Shown: one piece after another, positions 28,153 through 31,121 of the stretch
Numbering within the stretch: position 1 is the first letter of the stretch
Layout of the letters: each line of letters starts with the position of its first letter
From: an uncultured Eubacteriales bacterium
GTDB lineage: Bacteria > Bacillota > Clostridia > Oscillospirales > Acutalibacteraceae
DNA length: 31,121 nucleotides
Direction of reading: 5' to 3'
Assembly (NCBI GenBank): GCA_934489895.1
Contig: CAKSST010000023.1
Coordinates: 1-31,121 of the forward strand
The notes under the pieces: model-generated
Database searches by the model: none
Told to the model about the DNA's origin: nothing
What the model saw: only the letters and a program-made list of their open reading frames with translations
Translations under genes and position numbers: made by a program

Positions 28153-30783
28153 ATGGCACACAAGTATGTTTACCTTTTCAGCGAAGGTAACGCAAGCATG
28201 CGTGAGCTTCTTGGCGGTAAGGGTGCAAACCTTGCAGAAATGACCGGTCTCGGTCTCCCCGTTCCCCAGGGCTTCACCGTTTCAACTGAAGCTTGCACAC
28301 AGTATTATGAAGACGGCAGAAAAATCAATGATGAAATCCAGGCTCAGATAATGGAATACATTGATAAAATGGAAGCCATCACCGGTATGAAATTCGGCGA
28401 CAAGGAGAACCCTCTTCTTGTTTCTGTTCGCTCAGGTGCTCGTGCTTCTATGCCCGGTATGATGGACACAATCCTCAACCTTGGTCTTAACGAAGAGGTT
28501 GTTGAGGTTATGGCCGCTAAATCCGGCAATGCTCGCTGGGCTTATGACTGTTACAGAAGATTTATTCAGATGTACTCCGACGTTGTTATGGAAGTCGGTA
28601 AAAAGTACTTTGAAGAGCTTATTGATAAAATGAAAGACGCCAAGGGCGTAAAGCAGGACGTTGAGCTTGATGCTGACGACCTTAAAGAGCTTGCAAATCA
28701 GTTCAAGGCTGAGTATAAATCAAAAATCGGTAAAGATTTCCCCAGTGATCCCAAGGAGCAGTTAATGGGCGCTGTTGAGGCTGTTTTCCGTTCATGGGAC
28801 AACCCCCGTGCTAATGTTTACCGCCGCGACAACGATATCCCTTATTCCTGGGGTACTGCTGTTAACGTACAGATGATGGCTTTCGGTAACATGGGTGACG
28901 ATTGCGGTACAGGCGTTGCTTTTACCCGTGACCCCGCTACAGGCGAAAAGGGTCTTATGGGTGAGTTCCTTGTTAATGCACAAGGTGAAGATGTTGTTGC
29001 CGGCGTTCGTACTCCTATGCCGATTGCTGAAATGGCTGATAAGTTCCCCGAAGCTTTCGCACAGTTTAAAGAAGTTTGCGCAACTCTGGAAGACCATTAC
29101 AGAGACATGCAGGATATGGAGTTCACCATTCAGGCAGGTAAGCTTTATATGCTCCAGACCAGAAACGGTAAGAGAACAGCTAAAGCTGCGCTTAAAATTG
29201 CTTGCGACCTCGTTGATGAGGGTATGATTGATGAAAAACAGGCAGTTGCTATGATTGACCCTCGTAACCTTGACACACTTCTCCATCCACAGTTTGATAC
29301 CAAGGCACTTAAGGCTGCAACTCCTGCAGGTAAAGGACTTGGTGCTTCTCCCGGCGCTGCTTGCGGTAAGGTAGTATTTACTGCCGAAGACGCTGAAGCT
29401 TGGAACGCAAGAGGCGAAAAGGTTGTTCTTGTCCGTCTCGAAACATCACCTGAAGATATTACAGGTATGAAGGCTTCTCAGGGTATTCTTACAGTTCGCG
29501 GAGGTATGACATCTCACGCTGCCGTTGTTGCTCGCGGTATGGGTTCCTGCTGTGTATCCGGCTGCGGCGAAATTATTATGGATGAAGCTAACAAAAAGTT
29601 CACTCTTGCAGGAAAAACCTACAACGAGGGCGACTATATTTCAATTGACGGTTCTACCGGCAATATCTACGACGGCATTATTCCTACTGTTGATGCTGAA
29701 ATAGCCGGTGAATTCGGTAGAATTATGGCTTGGGCTGACAAGTACAGAACATTAAAGGTTCGTACCAACGCAGATACACCCGCTGATGCTAAAAAGGCAC
29801 GCGAGCTTGGTGCTGAGGGTATAGGTCTTTGCCGTACTGAGCATATGTTCTTTGAAGCAGACAGAATTGCTGCTTTCCGCGAGATGATCTGCTCAGATAC
29901 AGTAGAAGAAAGAGAAGCTGCTCTTGAGAAGATTCTCCCCTATCAGCAGGGTGACTTTGAGAAGCTTTATGAGGCACTTGAGGGCAATCCCGTTTGCATT
30001 CGTTTCCTTGATCCCCCGCTTCATGAGTTTGTCCCCACTGAAGAGGCTGATATTGCTGCTCTTGCAAAGGCACAGGGCAAAACCATAGAGGATATCAAGA
30101 ACATCATCACAAGCCTGCATGAGTTCAACCCCATGATGGGTCACCGTGGCTGCCGTCTTGCAGTTACCTATCCTGAAATTGCAAAGATGCAGACATCAGC
30201 TGTTATCCGCGCTGCTATCAACGTAAAGAAAGCTCATCCCGACTGGAACCTTGTTCCCGAGATTATGATTCCCCTTACCGGTGAAATTAAGGAATTGAAG
30301 TTTGTTAAGGATGTTGTTGTTGCTACAGCTAATGCAGAAATTGCAGCTGCAGGTGTAGACCTCAAATATGAGGTTGGTACAATGATGGAAATCCCCAGAG
30401 CTTGCCTTACCGCTGATGAGATCGCAAACGAAGCTGAATTCTTCTGCTTCGGTACAAACGACCTTACTCAGATGACTTTCGGCTTCAGCCGTGATGACGC
30501 CGGCAAGTTCCTTACAGCTTACTACGACAGCAAAATTTACGAAAACGATCCGTTTGCAAAGCTTGACCAGAACGGCGTTGGTAAATTGATGGAAATGGCC
30601 GTTTCTCTTGGTAAGAAGAGCCGTCCCGAACTTCACTGCGGTATCTGCGGTGAGCACGGCGGCGACCCCGTTTCTGTAGAGTTCTGCCACAAGATCGGTC
30701 TTGACTATGTATCCTGCTCACCCTTCCGTGTGCCGATTGCCCGCCTTGCTGCTGCACAGGCTGCGATTAAGGAAATGAAATAA
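28153..30783 (+). CDS. ppdK: Pyruvate, phosphate dikinase
   Basis: Interconverts pyruvate, ATP and phosphate with PEP, AMP and PPi; in anaerobes it serves glycolysis or gluconeogenesis. The start is set at ATG 28153 with AGGAGG just before it; an upstream reading from 28075 has no support. The 876 residues match the bacterial enzyme. ATP-grasp domain at the N-terminus (GGKGANLAEM), swivelling phosphohistidine domain with His455 in GMTSHAAV, and PEP/pyruvate barrel ending with GTNDLTQMTFG and the catalytic Cys832 in CGICGEHGGDP. Codon use is that of a highly expressed gene. A separate promoter is not clear in the 81-base gap upstream. Confidence 0.97.
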   Translation: MAHKYVYLFSEGNASMRELLGGKGANLAEMTGLGLPVPQGFTVSTEACTQYYEDGRKINDEIQAQIMEYIDKMEAITGMKFGDKENPLLVSVRSGARASMPGMMDTILNLGLNEEVVEVMAAKSGNARWAYDCYRRFIQMYSDVVMEVGKKYFEELIDKMKDAKGVKQDVELDADDLKELANQFKAEYKSKIGKDFPSDPKEQLMGAVEAVFRSWDNPRANVYRRDNDIPYSWGTAVNVQMMAFGNMGDDCGTGVAFTRDPATGEKGLMGEFLVNAQGEDVVAGVRTPMPIAEMADKFPEAFAQFKEVCATLEDHYRDMQDMEFTIQAGKLYMLQTRNGKRTAKAALKIACDLVDEGMIDEKQAVAMIDPRNLDTLLHPQFDTKALKAATPAGKGLGASPGAACGKVVFTAEDAEAWNARGEKVVLVRLETSPEDITGMKASQGILTVRGGMTSHAAVVARGMGSCCVSGCGEIIMDEANKKFTLAGKTYNEGDYISIDGSTGNIYDGIIPTVDAEIAGEFGRIMAWADKYRTLKVRTNADTPADAKKARELGAEGIGLCRTEHMFFEADRIAAFREMICSDTVEEREAALEKILPYQQGDFEKLYEALEGNPVCIRFLDPPLHEFVPTEEADIAALAKAQGKTIEDIKNIITSLHEFNPMMGHRGCRLAVTYPEIAKMQTSAVIRAAINVKKAHPDWNLVPEIMIPLTGEIKELKFVKDVVVATANAEIAAAGVDLKYEVGTMMEIPRACLTADEIANEAEFFCFGTNDLTQMTFGFSRDDAGKFLTAYYDSKIYENDPFAKLDQNGVGKLMEMAVSLGKKSRPELHCGICGEHGGDPVSVEFCHKIGLDYVSCSPFRVPIARLAAAQAAIKEMK

Positions 30784-30793
30784 GCTTCCTTAG

Positions 30794-30824
30794 TTGTGAA
30801 AAGGCAAATCGCCTTATAACACAA
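30794..30824 (+). other. Hairpin in the ppdK 3' untranslated region
   Basis: TTGTG/CACAA outer and AAGGC/GCCTT inner pairs, 10 bases after the ppdK stop. No T-run; it may protect the mRNA 3' end. Confidence 0.45.
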
Positions 30825-30845
30825 TAGGCAAAACGAAATAAAAAT

Positions 30846-30885
30846 ACGACCTTGTAGAAGAAATTCTATGAGGTCGTTTTTTTTT
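30846..30885 (+). terminator. ppdK terminator
   Basis: Stem ACGACCT/AGGTCGT plus TAGAA/TTCTA, followed by eight or more Ts. This is the strongest terminator in the window. Confidence 0.93.
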
Positions 30886-30968
30886 ACGCTCTAAACCTTG
30901 CAAAAACACATTGGAATAGGGATTTCAGGGATAATTTAGCCCCAAAATAGCGATTTTTTGAGTTGTTT

Positions 30969-31005
30969 CAGAATGGCAAATGCTAACGGCTTTGCCTATA
31001 TTCTG
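30969..31005. repeat. REP-like hairpin with CTAACGG core
   Basis: CAGAAT/ATTCTG outer and GGCAAA/TTTGCC inner stems around GCTAACGGC. The core resembles the hairpin at 24285-24304. It lies in the gene-free 338 bases at 30784-31121, which otherwise hold two terminators and small hairpins. Confidence 0.55.
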
Positions 31006-31065
31006 ATATGAAGAAATGCCACTGAATATTAGTGATTTTAGGGCCTGTAAAAAACAGTCTAAAAA

Positions 31066-31107
31066 ATCCGAGATTCACCAAAAGTTGTGAGTCTCGGATG
31101 CTTTTTT
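31066..31107 (+). terminator. Second terminator in the ppdK downstream region
   Basis: ATCCGAGA/TCTCGGAT stem (31066-31073 with 31092-31099), supported by CAC/GTG, then GCTTTTTT. There is no gene between this and the ppdK terminator, so it may end a short noncoding transcript. Confidence 0.8.
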
Positions 31108-31121
31108 ACCTAGAATAAAGG

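Noticed and set aside
28792..29286. Minus-strand ORF of 164 residues inside ppdK
   Set aside because: It is antisense to the strongly conserved PPDK coding sequence; long antisense frames are expected with this codon usage.
30886..31107. 6S RNA
   Set aside because: Length is near that of 6S RNA, but I could not see the long closing stem with a large central bubble.
1..31121. CRISPR array or additional tRNA/rRNA genes
   Set aside because: No regularly spaced direct repeats and no cloverleaf or rRNA sequences apart from the tRNA-like part of tmRNA were seen.

Overview
The window reads as a chromosomal segment of an obligately anaerobic, low-to-mid GC Firmicute, most likely a gut Clostridia of the Oscillospiraceae/Ruminococcaceae type. 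Reasons: a class III (glycyl-radical) ribonucleotide reductase with its activase, pyruvate phosphate dikinase, the Firmicutes rimP-nusA-rnpM-ylxQ-infB gene order, and sigma-A-type promoters that nearly all have 17-bp spacers. There are no tRNA or rRNA genes and no CRISPR array. The one classical RNA gene is tmRNA (ssrA).

Layout. (1) 1-~850: a GC-richer patch with one unrecognised ORF between two minus-strand terminators. It sits just 3' of ssrA and looks like the edge of an integrated element. (2) 967-11428, all minus strand: a long translation/RNA operon, rimP-nusA-rnpM-ylxQ-infB-rbfA-nrnA-truB-ribF, from a strong promoter at 11400-11428. It continues into smpB, two tandem paralogous acetylesterase-like hydrolases and ssrA, which have their own promoter at 3522-3550. 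The hydrolases therefore separate the two halves of the trans-translation system. (3) 11509-20814, plus strand: an AlaA-type aminotransferase, then a carbohydrate cluster: AEC transporter, GH43 enzyme, a 1053-residue GH95-like enzyme with an extra C-terminal beta-sandwich, and two tandem Gfo/Idh/MocA proteins that resemble the GH109 glycosidase branch. None of the enzymes has a visible signal peptide, so they probably act on imported oligosaccharides. (4) 20822-25336: nrdG, then nrdD carrying a fused glutaredoxin-like domain and preceded by two NrdR-box-like sites 32 bp apart, a 273-bp inverted-repeat-bounded noncoding element, and a thioredoxin-reductase-like flavoprotein without the usual NADPH phosphate-binding motif. 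(5) 25361-26544, minus: rpsF-ssb-rpsR with a structured leader. (6) 26595-31107, plus: coaX, an ECF transporter S component (possibly for pantothenate), ppdK, and a hairpin-rich noncoding tail.

Points most worth a second look are the redox module (NrdD-Grx fusion plus atypical TrxB), the GH109-like/GH95-like sugar cluster, the 273-bp palindromic element and its related hairpin after ppdK, and the esterases lodged between smpB and ssrA. Family assignments come from motif recognition by eye; no database search was run.
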